Shown here one piece after another: positions 43,310 through 51,296 of a DNA stretch of 64,000 nt. The position numbers were made by a program, and so were the translations under genes. Numbering within the stretch: the first letter of the stretch is position 1; the number at the start of each line of letters is the position of its first letter. Source of the DNA: CAYMZZ01 sp047600605 (lineage in GTDB: Bacteria > Bacteroidota > Bacteroidia > Chitinophagales > Chitinophagaceae); assembly GCA_047600605.1 (NCBI GenBank), contig JASGKK010000003.1:558001-622000 (forward strand), written 5' to 3'. The notes beneath the pieces were generated by a model. The model searched no databases and was not told the DNA's origin. It was given only the letters and a program-made list of their open reading frames with translations.

Positions 43310-43365
43310 ATATTTCAGCCACCAGTAAACCTTTCCCAGCACCACCTACCACCACCTACCAACCA

Positions 43366-43818
43366 ATGCAGCAACCCAATTTTCCCCGGAAATGGACCGG
43401 CTATTTTCGCTTTGGCACCGCTTATTCACTCAATCAACAGGTACTACGCGTTGCCTTCGAGCTGGAACTTAATTTTAATGGTTTCCTGTTTGACGGAATA
43501 TGTACAGATGAATATACGGCACAACTGTTTGGCAGTCCCGCTCATGTCAAAGGCGAGTATGACGAGCATACAATTCAGTTTGTAAAAAAATATCCGGCAT
43601 TACTGGCTATTGATGACAATGACAAGGCATATGTCGATCAAAACCAGCCCCCGGCACCCATTCTTTATAAAGGAAAAATCAGGAAGCACTGGTGGACCCG
43701 CCGCCTGTATGCAACAGGCCAATGGACCATTACTGTACTGGTACCGGATTACAATGGTTCGCCTGTAACTCGTACGGTCGACGGGCGATGGAAGATGTGG
43801 GCTACAGCCTCCAAATAA
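43366..43818 (+). CDS. Hypothetical protein of about 150 residues
   Basis: 150 residues, cytoplasmic, with no motif I can assign to a reaction. The pattern VAFELELNFNGFLFDGICTDEYTAQLFGSPA followed by VKGEYDEHTIQFVKKYPAL, and a WTITVLVPDY ending, looks like a small beta-sandwich family that I recall as conserved in Bacteroidota. It follows the pentapeptide gene after 56 bp. A hairpin with 12-bp arms starts 3 bp after its stop. Confidence 0.75.
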   Translation: MQQPNFPRKWTGYFRFGTAYSLNQQVLRVAFELELNFNGFLFDGICTDEYTAQLFGSPAHVKGEYDEHTIQFVKKYPALLAIDDNDKAYVDQNQPPAPILYKGKIRKHWWTRRLYATGQWTITVLVPDYNGSPVTRTVDGRWKMWATASK

Positions 43819-43848
43819 AAAGCAATACCCTGTTGCCAGGGTATTGCT
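43817..43848 (-). terminator. Convergent terminator
   Basis: AGCAATACCCTG and CAGGGTATTGCT form 12-bp perfect arms with the loop TTGC (43821-43848). On the minus strand a TTTTTATTT tract follows, so it ends the copper operon. On the plus strand it directly follows the hypothetical gene. Confidence 0.8.
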
Positions 43849-43885
43849 ATAAACAAAATTTATACGCTTTGGGGACGGACAGTTA

Positions 43886-44092
43886 CTATATCTGCTCTGC
43901 CTTGTAGCCCGCTTCTGATACGGCCTGTATCACCACAGCTCCGTCTACAGATGTCTCCACTGTCAGTTTTTTGTTAGGGTCAGTTACATCTACCGACCAG
44001 TGACCCTCGCCAACTGTCTGGTTCAGGTAAGGAGTTACTTTTTCGATGCAACCACTGCATTTGATATTCGTTTTAAATGTTTTTGCTTCCAT
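43886..44092 (-). CDS. Heavy-metal-associated copper chaperone-like protein
   Basis: 68-residue HMA domain with the metal-binding motif C12-x2-C15 (IKCSGCIEKV). It has the ferredoxin-like beta-alpha-beta-beta-alpha-beta layout of Atx1/CopZ proteins. The usual methionine before the first cysteine is replaced (KCSGC, not MxCxxC), which could change metal preference. It lies 98 bp after the copA gene on the same strand and is expected to carry Cu(I) to or from the pump. Confidence 0.9.
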   Translation of the reverse strand: MEAKTFKTNIKCSGCIEKVTPYLNQTVGEGHWSVDVTDPNKKLTVETSVDGAVVIQAVSEAGYKAEQI

Positions 44093-44190
44093 AATTAGTT
44101 TCTTTTATTCTCTTTTACAAAGCTACCCGTAGCAATAGCCTCTGTTGTTACATAATCTGTGTGCCGGCTTATATAATTTTACGTCTCTCT

Positions 44191-46443
44191 TTATAATCGC
44201 GCCCATTTTAACCGCAGGCTGTTGGCCACTACACTTACACTGCTGAGTGCCATGGCAGCACCAGCCAGCATTGGGTCAAGCTGAAAACCATTAACAGGTA
44301 CCAGCACTCCTGCAGCTATCGGTATACCGATGAGGTTATAGATAAATGCCCAGAAAAGATTCTGCCGGATCGTATTGACTGTTTTTCCTGAAAGGCGAAG
44401 TGCATGCGGTACTGCCAGCAGATCGGATGTAACCAGCGTCATCCTGGCCACATCCATGGCGATATCACTTCCTTTACCCATGGCAATACTTACATCGGCC
44501 TGCGCCAGCGCCTGACTATCGTTGATACCATCGCCCACCATAGCCACTACTTTGCCCTCTGCCTGCAGTTGTTTAATAAATGCAGCCTTATCGCCCGGCA
44601 GCAATTGTGCCTTTACCTGCTTGATGCCCACCTCTGCCGCGATAGCCAAAGCAGTGGTTTCATTATCGCCTGTAAGCATAAATACCTCTACGCCTCTTTG
44701 CTGCAACACGGCGATAGCTTCGCGCGAAGATGGTTTCAGTTTATCGGCCACCGCAATAGCAGCCACCCGTTTATTTCCTTCTGCTATCTGAATAATTGTA
44801 TAGGCTTTACGCTCCCACTCTTTCAACTGCTGACTAAACTGTGCAGAAGGGCGATCCACTTCTTTTTCCATCAGCTTGTCATTTCCCACGCGGTACGTTT
44901 TCTGATTATATACGGCACGAAGACCCATACCGGTTATGTTTTCAAACTCATCCAGTGCAGCCTGTTTTATTTGTCGGGTCTGCAGGCCTGTTACAATAGC
45001 CTCTGCCAGCGGGTGTGCAGACCTTGCTTCCATGGCAAGCAACACCTGCAGTACGGTGTCAGCATCTGCAGCGGGCTCGAGGTAGAGGCCAACCAAATCA
45101 GGGTGCCCCTGGGTGATGGTACCTGTTTTATCCAGTACGATAGCGTTTACCTTATGAGCCAGTTCCAGGCTTTCAGCATCTTTGATAAGGATATTGTTTT
45201 CGGCACCACGGCCAATGCCTACCATGATGGCCGTAGGTGTAGCGAGACCCAGTGCACAGGGGCAGGCAATGACCAGCACCGTAATAGCAGCCAGTATACC
45301 GCCACTCAGTCCATTGGAGCCTCCCCAGATAAGCCAGGCCAGCAGGGTGATCAATGCAATGCCCATTACCACCGGCACAAATATGCCGGCCACCTTATCG
45401 GCCAGTTTCTGTACCGGCGCCTTACTGCCCTGCGCCTCCTGCACCATGCGGATGATCTGTGCCAGCAGGGTATCTCCTCCCACTTTTTCTGCTTCAAAAA
45501 CAAAACTGCCCTTCTGATTGAGTGTGCCGGCAAATACCGCGGCTCCTGCTCTCTTTTCGGCCGGTACCGGCTCGCCGGTAATCATACTTTCATCTACAAA
45601 TGAATCGCCACTCTGCACACGACCATCAACCGCGATCTTATCTCCTGGCTTTACCAGTATCTTATCGCCGGTTTGCAGCTCATTCAACGGTATTTCTTCC
45701 TGGTCGCCGGCTGCGTTTATTCGCGTCACAAAACGAGGTTGCAAACCCATCAGTTTATGAATAGCCGAAGAGGTGGAATATTTTGCCCTTTCCTCGAGCA
45801 GCTTACCAAGCGAAATAAAGGCAATGATCACTACAGCGGCTTCATAATAAACATGCGGGTGCTGTCCGCGTGCATGCCAGAATTCGGGAAAAAAAGTATT
45901 GAATACACTGAACAGATAAGCAATCCCCGTACTCAATGCCACCAGCGTGTCCATATTGGCTTTCCGATGACGCGCCTGTTTCCAGGCATTGATAAAAAAA
46001 CGTTTACCAACAAACAGGAACACGGGGGTTGACAATGCCAGCATGATATAGTTGGCATAGGGCATGTTCATAAAGAACATGGCTATCACCACCAGTGGTA
46101 TAGCAAAGATCAGGGCCCAGATTGTACGCTGCCGCAACTGGCGGTATTGCTTTAACTGAGCCTCTTCGCGAATGGTTTCTTTATTGGCCGTGTCGATGAC
46201 CAGGTCATAGCCTACGGAGCGGACGGCAGCCTGCAGGGCTGTTGCTTCTGTTTGCGCTGGATCATATACTACCCAGGCCTGCTGGTTGGCAAAATTGACC
46301 CCGGCATCCTTCACGCCATCTACCGATTTGAGCATCGATTCTACACTCACAGCACAGGCCGCACAGGTCATTTCCAGTACAGGGAATATTTCTTTTTTTA
46401 AATCCTGCGTTGTGCTTCCGTTTATTGCTATGCTTTGTACCAT
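44191..46443 (-). CDS. copA: Copper-exporting P1B-type ATPase
   Basis: 750 residues from ATG 46443. An N-terminal HMA domain has C27-x2-C30 (MTCAAC). Eight membrane helices follow, with the CPC ion motif at 394-396 (VIACPCALGL). The actuator loop TGEP is in DESMITGEPVP. The phosphorylation site is D438 in DKTGT, and the nucleotide domain includes the conserved HP in RSAHPLAEA. The hinge is MVGDGINDSQALAQADV. Together this is the Cu(I) export signature. It is the second gene of an operon: HMA-AraC regulator, copA, then chaperone. A TTG two codons upstream was not chosen. Confidence 0.96.
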   Translation of the reverse strand: MVQSIAINGSTTQDLKKEIFPVLEMTCAACAVSVESMLKSVDGVKDAGVNFANQQAWVVYDPAQTEATALQAAVRSVGYDLVIDTANKETIREEAQLKQYRQLRQRTIWALIFAIPLVVIAMFFMNMPYANYIMLALSTPVFLFVGKRFFINAWKQARHRKANMDTLVALSTGIAYLFSVFNTFFPEFWHARGQHPHVYYEAAVVIIAFISLGKLLEERAKYSTSSAIHKLMGLQPRFVTRINAAGDQEEIPLNELQTGDKILVKPGDKIAVDGRVQSGDSFVDESMITGEPVPAEKRAGAAVFAGTLNQKGSFVFEAEKVGGDTLLAQIIRMVQEAQGSKAPVQKLADKVAGIFVPVVMGIALITLLAWLIWGGSNGLSGGILAAITVLVIACPCALGLATPTAIMVGIGRGAENNILIKDAESLELAHKVNAIVLDKTGTITQGHPDLVGLYLEPAADADTVLQVLLAMEARSAHPLAEAIVTGLQTRQIKQAALDEFENITGMGLRAVYNQKTYRVGNDKLMEKEVDRPSAQFSQQLKEWERKAYTIIQIAEGNKRVAAIAVADKLKPSSREAIAVLQQRGVEVFMLTGDNETTALAIAAEVGIKQVKAQLLPGDKAAFIKQLQAEGKVVAMVGDGINDSQALAQADVSIAMGKGSDIAMDVARMTLVTSDLLAVPHALRLSGKTVNTIRQNLFWAFIYNLIGIPIAAGVLVPVNGFQLDPMLAGAAMALSSVSVVANSLRLKWARL

Positions 46444-46531
46444 CGTCAATCTTTTTTACAAAATTGCGCTGGTTGCTGCAGCAGGTCGTTACAGGATTTG
46501 AAGCCGGATGTATAAAATTTAAAGCCGCGGG

Positions 46532-47095
46532 TTACACTTTATCGAGCGGCTTGCGCAGGTTCTGTTTCAATTCTTTAAAGGCTGTAGGCGTAAGACCTGT
46601 CACTTTCTTGAACTGCTGGGAAAGGTGCTGTACACTGCTGTAACCCATTTCAAAAGCAATATCGCTCAGGTTTTTCTCATCATAGCGCAGCAGCTCTTTT
46701 ACCCGTTCAATACGTTGCAGGATGGCATATTTTTCAATGGTTACTCCCTCTACGGAAGAAAACAGGTTAGACAGGTAATGATATTCCAGCTCCAGGCGTT
46801 CCTGCAGTATAGCCGATAGTTTAAATGACTGGTCTTCGGTATCGTTGCTATGCACCAGGCCAACAATAGTGTTCTTGATCTTTTCTACCAGACGGGCTTT
46901 CTTATCGTCGAGCAGTTCAAAACCCTGCTGCTCCAGTTTCTGACGCAGGGTGGCAAGCTGATCTGCCGATGGCTCCTGCTCCAGCTCCACCTCACCCAGT
47001 TGTATGCGGCGATACGGCAGACCCGTTTCCTGCAATTGCTGTATAACCGACATAATACACCGGTCACATACCATATTTTTTATAAATAACACCAT
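46532..47095 (-). CDS. AraC-type regulator with an N-terminal metal-binding-like domain
   Basis: 187 residues. Residues 1-70 look like an HMA-type fold: VLFIKNMVCDRCIMSVIQQL has C10-x2-C13, then YRRIQLGEVEL and TLRQKLEQQGFELL. The C-terminal AraC HTH (about 95-180) includes LELEYHYLSNLFSSVEG, then DEKNLSDIAFEMGYSSVQHLSQQFKKVTGLTP. The pairing of a CxxC domain with an AraC DNA-binding domain, directly upstream of copA, suggests a Cu(I)-sensing activator in which metal binding changes DNA affinity. It starts 89 bp before copA. A good promoter lies just upstream. The sensing role is inference. Confidence 0.88.
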   Translation of the reverse strand: MVLFIKNMVCDRCIMSVIQQLQETGLPYRRIQLGEVELEQEPSADQLATLRQKLEQQGFELLDDKKARLVEKIKNTIVGLVHSNDTEDQSFKLSAILQERLELEYHYLSNLFSSVEGVTIEKYAILQRIERVKELLRYDEKNLSDIAFEMGYSSVQHLSQQFKKVTGLTPTAFKELKQNLRKPLDKV

Positions 47096-47114
47096 TTGCC
47101 CGCCTTTATAGATG

Positions 47115-47144
47115 TAAAGTTAATTAATAACAGTTCAGTAGAAA
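47115..47144 (-). promoter_or_regulatory. Promoter candidate for the copper operon
   Basis: On the minus strand, TTTC (47144-47141), 18 bases, then TAACTTTA (47122-47115), close to TTTG-N19-TAnnTTTG. The leader before the ATG at 47095 would be about 12 nt. Confidence 0.45.
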
Positions 47145-47203
47145 TCAGGTTATGAGTGCCCGGTAAGTAGTGATCAGCAATATAAAGTTGCAGGGCCGGA
47201 ATT

Positions 47204-47235
47204 AAAAAACCCGGGCGATCAGTTGATCACCCGGG
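47204..47235 (-). terminator. Rho-independent terminator after the barrel gene
   Basis: On the minus strand, CCCGGG-N-GATCA-NN-TGATC-N-CCCGGG (47235-47210) is followed by TTTTTT. It lies 28 bp past the stop at 47264. Confidence 0.85.
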
Positions 47236-47263
47236 GCAGATACACAGAGAAAACGATCTTTGA

Positions 47264-50074
47264 TTAACGGGTAATGATCCGCATATTTCCACCAGGGTTT
47301 GCGCCCAGTCCTGTTTTGCTCAGGCTGTAAGTAAAGCTGATCATGGCATAACGGCGCAGGGTATTGACCCTCGAGTCTTCGATATAATTCTGATTGCTGT
47401 TGCGGCTTATCCCGATATTCTGATTCAGGATATCATTCACTCTTATCTTCAGCTCACCCCTGTTGAACTTCAGCATTTGTTTGCTGATAGCGGCATGCCA
47501 CAGTGGTACTTTCGTATTGAAGCCTGCTGCCAGCTGGTTATTGATATTGTAGGCAAACTCGGTACTGAAGTGAAAGCCGCCGGGCAGATCCCACTCCACC
47601 TGTACTTCATAGAGCTGTGAAAAATAACGGGTATTAAATGCCTTTTGCAGCGAATAACGGGTGTGGTTTATATTACCGCCTGCACTCAGCGTAAGATTCA
47701 GCTTTTCATGAGGATTCAGATCCAGTGAAACCCGGGGACCTACAGACAGCATATTGATACCATTGGCCTGACCATTGATAAACTGGCGGCTTTTATTGTA
47801 AAAGGTATTGGTACCCAGTTGCAGTGAGCCTTTCAGGAAACGTACCGGCAGCCCCAGGTTAAGATCTCCGGTGAGTGTATATACACCATCGGTATTTACC
47901 GGCCGGCTCTTACGCACCCCATTGCTGAATACCGAATCGCTGTTCACAATCTTATTGTCGGTACGCATGAAATTGATGAATGCAAAGAAGTTTTTGTTCT
48001 TAAATGGATTCACTCCTGTGTAGTTGAGCTGCAGGTTGTGCGAATACTCCTGTTTCAGGTCGGGATTACCTTCGCGAATAGCCAGCGGGTTGCTGATATC
48101 AGGCACAGGCTGCAGCTGCTCTACAGACGGCTGATTGGTTGACGTGCGATAATTGAGGGTAAGGTTTTTGAAACGACTAAAGTTATACTGCGCGCGGGCA
48201 TTGGGCAGCAGATTATAGAAGGTTTTGCCAATGAGGGTATCCTTTATGCCCGAGATCACTTTGCCCTTCAGTGTGGAGCGTTGCCAGTTGAGGCCTACGC
48301 TGTAGTTGTACTTCCGCTGCTGCGTACGCAACCGGATACCTGCATTGTTATAACCATACGTGTTTTTAAAATTATTGGTGAGCGAGTCGTTAAGTTCATC
48401 ATACTTACCCGATCCGGCATCATAGTCATACGTTGTCTTGTCGGATCGGCTGCGGGTATTGCTATTGGCCACACTCAGCTCCAGTAATGAACGGCGGAAA
48501 AGTGGTTCAGTATATACCAGGCGGGCTGTATAACCGGTAAGGCTGCTCTCGTTATAACTACGCTGGTTGATCGAATCGGTACGGTAGCGTGTACCCAGGC
48601 GGTCATAAAACTGGTTTACCGATTCAAAACGACTGTCTCCATCGCTGTTGTTGAGCGTGGTTTGCAGCCCCAGTGAAAGGGTACGCCCCTTGCGGCGGAA
48701 TTTTTTGCGAAACAGGACATCATTGCTGAAGTTGAACGCATCGTTGTTGGTTGTACGATTATTGTAGCCCTCATTGCTCAGCAGTCCATCTTCACCCATC
48801 TGTGTATAGTTGCTGTTTACCCGGTTGCGCGTTTGCTGATATCCCAGCGAAGGATTGACTTTAATAGAATGAAATGAGTCAATAAAGTAATCGAATCCCA
48901 GGTTGAGCCGGTGAGAGTTGTTGTTATTGTCCTGAGTAGACTGCTGGTTGTATAAATAAGAGGAGTCGGGTAGCAGGTACTGCCGGCGCACATCAGAATT
49001 GACACGGGGATTGAAATGATTGTAGAAATAGTTGCTGGTAAAATCCAGTTTGGTGCCAATGATGTTATTATAATTGATGCCGCCTCCCCAGATAGTACGA
49101 ATACCCCTGTTATTGTTGCCCATGAGCCCGGCGAGGGGGCTGTTGTCGGATATGTTCATGCTCACATTGCCTCCGCCATTGCGCATCATGCGCGACAGTT
49201 CGCCGGTAAAATTCATCATATCCATAAAAGAGAACCCTTCGGCGTTGTTATTGTTACCCAGTCCCACCACCGACATCTGTCGGGCTCCTTTGAATGAGTT
49301 GACATTGAAGCGGCCTTCGAGCCGGTCGCGGGTACCCCCACCTGCCATTATTTTTCCAAACGCTCCTTTCTTCTTATCCTTTTTCAGTTTGAGGTTGATT
49401 GTCTTTTCACTATTACCGTCATCAAAACCGGTAAGCTGGGCCTGGTCGCTCTGGCGGTCATATACCTGTACTTTGTCGATGGCATCGGCTGGCAGGTTTT
49501 TGGTAGCCATTTTGGGATCCTTGCCAAAAAATTCCTTCCCATCAACCAGCACACGATTTACTGTCTGACCCTGGGCTTTTACTGTACCGTCTTTATCTAC
49601 CTGCACACCGGGCAGTTTTTTGAGCAGTTGCTCCACACTGGCATTGGGGGGTGTTTTAAAAGAACCGGCATTGTACTGCACCGTATCTCCCACCAGTGTA
49701 ACCGGTGGCGCTTCGCTGCGTACAATCACCTCATCCAGTACTTTGGTACGGTCATTCAATACCAGTTGGCCCAGATCTGGCTGGGTGAGACTGTCTGTAA
49801 TGGAAAAATGTATACTGCGGTTATGATATCCCACATGAGTAATAAGGAGGCGGTATTCACCAGTGGCAAGGTCGGTGAGTGAAAAACGGCCAGCGTTGTC
49901 GGTCATTACAAACCCAACAAGGGCGGAATCCTTTTTTTGGAGTACTGTGACCGTGGCATCTGCAACCGGTCTCTTTGCCAGTGTATCATATGCCACCCCC
50001 TTTACCGAACCCTTTTGGGAAAAAGCCGGCGAGGTCAGCCACAATAAAATAAAAAGCGTAAAGCAATATCTCAT
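47264..50074 (-). CDS. TonB-receptor-like outer-membrane beta-barrel protein (first copy)
   Basis: 936 residues. The signal peptide (MRYCFTLFILLWLTSPAFSQ) is followed by a carboxypeptidase-regulatory-like domain (about 22-100, GSVKGVAYDTLAKRPVADATVTVLQ) and a plug-like region with LLKKLPGVQVDKDGTVKAQGQTVNRVLVDGKEFFG. A long 22-strand-type barrel rich in NN and aromatic turns ends in RYAMISFTYSLSKTG. This is the OMP_b-brl_3 type, common in Bacteroidota and often next to GLPGLI proteins. The final strand lacks the C-terminal F/W ending of some porins and has a 15-residue tail. Its promoter carries the triple TTAACC box also found before the GLPGLI gene. Ligand unknown. A paralog lies at 51297. 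Confidence 0.93.
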   Translation of the reverse strand: MRYCFTLFILLWLTSPAFSQKGSVKGVAYDTLAKRPVADATVTVLQKKDSALVGFVMTDNAGRFSLTDLATGEYRLLITHVGYHNRSIHFSITDSLTQPDLGQLVLNDRTKVLDEVIVRSEAPPVTLVGDTVQYNAGSFKTPPNASVEQLLKKLPGVQVDKDGTVKAQGQTVNRVLVDGKEFFGKDPKMATKNLPADAIDKVQVYDRQSDQAQLTGFDDGNSEKTINLKLKKDKKKGAFGKIMAGGGTRDRLEGRFNVNSFKGARQMSVVGLGNNNNAEGFSFMDMMNFTGELSRMMRNGGGNVSMNISDNSPLAGLMGNNNRGIRTIWGGGINYNNIIGTKLDFTSNYFYNHFNPRVNSDVRRQYLLPDSSYLYNQQSTQDNNNNSHRLNLGFDYFIDSFHSIKVNPSLGYQQTRNRVNSNYTQMGEDGLLSNEGYNNRTTNNDAFNFSNDVLFRKKFRRKGRTLSLGLQTTLNNSDGDSRFESVNQFYDRLGTRYRTDSINQRSYNESSLTGYTARLVYTEPLFRRSLLELSVANSNTRSRSDKTTYDYDAGSGKYDELNDSLTNNFKNTYGYNNAGIRLRTQQRKYNYSVGLNWQRSTLKGKVISGIKDTLIGKTFYNLLPNARAQYNFSRFKNLTLNYRTSTNQPSVEQLQPVPDISNPLAIREGNPDLKQEYSHNLQLNYTGVNPFKNKNFFAFINFMRTDNKIVNSDSVFSNGVRKSRPVNTDGVYTLTGDLNLGLPVRFLKGSLQLGTNTFYNKSRQFINGQANGINMLSVGPRVSLDLNPHEKLNLTLSAGGNINHTRYSLQKAFNTRYFSQLYEVQVEWDLPGGFHFSTEFAYNINNQLAAGFNTKVPLWHAAISKQMLKFNRGELKIRVNDILNQNIGISRNSNQNYIEDSRVNTLRRYAMISFTYSLSKTGLGANPGGNMRIITR

Positions 50075-50097
50075 AGCCTGGTTTTTTTAATCGGCTA

Positions 50098-50163
50098 CGA
50101 AAATATTCGCATTACGCTCCGGCCCCGGTTAATTTGGTTTGGATTAATGTTAATGAAGGTTAA
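50098..50163 (-). promoter_or_regulatory. Triple TTAACC box plus -7 element before the barrel gene
   Basis: Read on the minus strand: TTAACC from 50163, TTAAC from 50153 and TTAACC from 50132; 21 bases; TATTTTCG at 50105-50098 (seven of eight positions). The ATG lies 23 bp further. All spacings equal those at 40443-40508, and the 37-bp box region agrees at most positions (TTAACCTTyATTAAC...AATCCAA...TTAACC). Confidence 0.65.
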
Positions 50164-50171
50164 GAAAAGTT

Positions 50172-50312
50172 TTAAGTGGTAAGTTATAAGTTTTGAGTTT
50201 TTTGATTTGACCCAGTATTTGACCTGGGCAAAAACCAGTTGTTTGAATCAGGGCAGAATGCTCTGAACACTGGCATTTACTTATTACTTAAAACTCACCA
50301 CTCATAACTTAA
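50172..50312. repeat. Facing AAGTTATAAGTT word-repeat pair
   Basis: The arm at 50172-50202 (TTAAGTGGTAAGTTATAAG and so on) faces the arm at 50284-50312, which on the other strand reads TTAAGTTATGAGTGGTGAG. They share the words AAGTTAT, AGTGGT and GAGTTTT in a different order. The arms sit on the two sides of an 81-bp spacer between the promoter of the barrel gene and the end of the next gene, which the right arm overlaps. Confidence 0.5.
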
Positions 50313-50896
50313 TCGACCATTTCGCCCCTCTCCGTATCCTCCCGGTCTTTTTCATAAATAAGCACCCTTACCTTCCATTCCATCAATTCGTACTGAAGCG
50401 AGACCTCGAGCCGCATCTTGTCGGTGATACGGTCGGGTTGCTCAAAACGGAGTACCGTGCTGGCAAATGTTTTTGACTCGGTAGGCTCCTGGTATTTTCC
50501 TTTGAGGTAAAAGGTCATACCATAGTCCATCTTTACAGCCATGTTGTTGAACTTCTGAAAAAGTGATTTGAACCGGGCGCGTGCCGTTTCAAAATCGTCT
50601 GATGTAAACATCAGTGCCTGCCACGAATAAATCTGTTTGTTCGTAGCAGAATACCGTGTAATGGTAACAGACTCTGCACCCTGTACAGCCAGGCTGCATT
50701 CATAATTCGTGTACTGCGGGTTTTCATCAATCACGGCACCCAGCATACTGTTGAACTGATGCGGATAATCGCGGATCACCTTCTTCATGTCTGCCGCAAA
50801 TTCGCCGGCAACATTTGGTTTAAACTGAGCAAAGGAAGGGGAAAACGAAAGCAATAAGAGGCTGCAAGCCACTAGTGGTTTTACGAGTTTTTTCAC
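50309..50896 (-). CDS. Secreted protein of unknown function between barrel genes
   Basis: 195 residues from the GTG at 50896 (KKLVKPLVACSLLLLSFSPSFA follows as signal peptide). A TTG start 12 codons upstream would add a hydrophilic head in front of the signal peptide. The mature protein starts QFKPNVAGEFAADMKKVIRDY and contains a central VTITRYSATNKQIYSWQALM and MTFYLKGKYQEPTES. No enzyme motif is seen. It lies between the two large barrel genes on the same strand with its own upstream region, which is divergent from the 52-residue gene at 51010. Its position suggests an envelope role. Confidence 0.75.
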   Translation of the reverse strand: MKKLVKPLVACSLLLLSFSPSFAQFKPNVAGEFAADMKKVIRDYPHQFNSMLGAVIDENPQYTNYECSLAVQGAESVTITRYSATNKQIYSWQALMFTSDDFETARARFKSLFQKFNNMAVKMDYGMTFYLKGKYQEPTESKTFASTVLRFEQPDRITDKMRLEVSLQYELMEWKVRVLIYEKDREDTERGEMVD

Positions 50897-51009
50897 GAGT
50901 ATAGGATTAAACGGGTTAAATAAGCAGTGCAAATATTATAAAATATTCAATTTGTTACATAATTTACCGGAATTAATTACGTTAAACCAATTATCAAACA
51001 TATCCAGAT

Positions 51010-51168
51010 ATGAAAAACAGAGGCATCGCTCATGCACATGAAGCAGCCAGAATCTATCAACGCTACTACAAACCCTCTTTCAACATCCTTCGTTTATTAA
51101 AGTCGGTACTGGCTGTTTTTATCTCCGGATCATCGCCTGCATCAGGTGGATTTGTCCGTCGCAAATGA
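51010..51168 (+). CDS. 52-residue small protein gene
   Basis: ATG at 51010, TGA at 51166-51168. The product is 52 residues: MKNRGIAHAHEAARIYQRYY, then a hydrophobic and basic middle (SFNILRLLKSVLAVFISG) and a glycine-rich, basic end (SSPASGGFVRRK). It could be a membrane-binding amphipathic peptide. A strong terminator stands 35 bp after the stop, and the gene has its own 113-bp divergent upstream region, so a transcript unit is well supported even though the protein is unknown. A weak promoter match (TTTG at 50951, 19 bases, TAATTACG) lies upstream. Confidence 0.6.
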   Translation: MKNRGIAHAHEAARIYQRYYKPSFNILRLLKSVLAVFISGSSPASGGFVRRK

Positions 51169-51203
51169 GCTTTTCAGCATTTACTAACCCCTTGATTATA
51201 CTG

Positions 51204-51236
51204 AAGTCTGCAACCTCGTGGTGCAGACTTTTTTTA
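51204..51236 (+). terminator. Rho-independent terminator of the small gene
   Basis: Stem AAGTCTGCA / TGCAGACTT (51204-51212 with 51222-51230), nine-base loop, then TTTTT. It is correctly placed for a plus-strand transcript ending after the 52-residue gene. Confidence 0.85.
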
Positions 51237-51244
51237 TTTAAATA

Positions 51245-51271
51245 AAATAAGCCGGCAATGCCGGCTTATTT
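51245..51271 (-). terminator. Terminator hairpin after the second barrel gene
   Basis: Arms AAATAAGCCGGC and GCCGGCTTATTT, 12 bp perfect, with loop AAT. On the minus strand a TTATTTAAAT tract follows. It lies 26 bp past the stop at 51297. Confidence 0.75.
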
Positions 51272-51296
51272 ATCAGGTACATTTTAGTTTTTGTTC

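Noticed and set aside
44404..45603. A 399-codon open frame on the plus strand
   Set aside because: It lies entirely antisense to copA, whose motifs are complete. The predicted product is rich in H, C and R with no domain pattern, as expected for a shadow frame.
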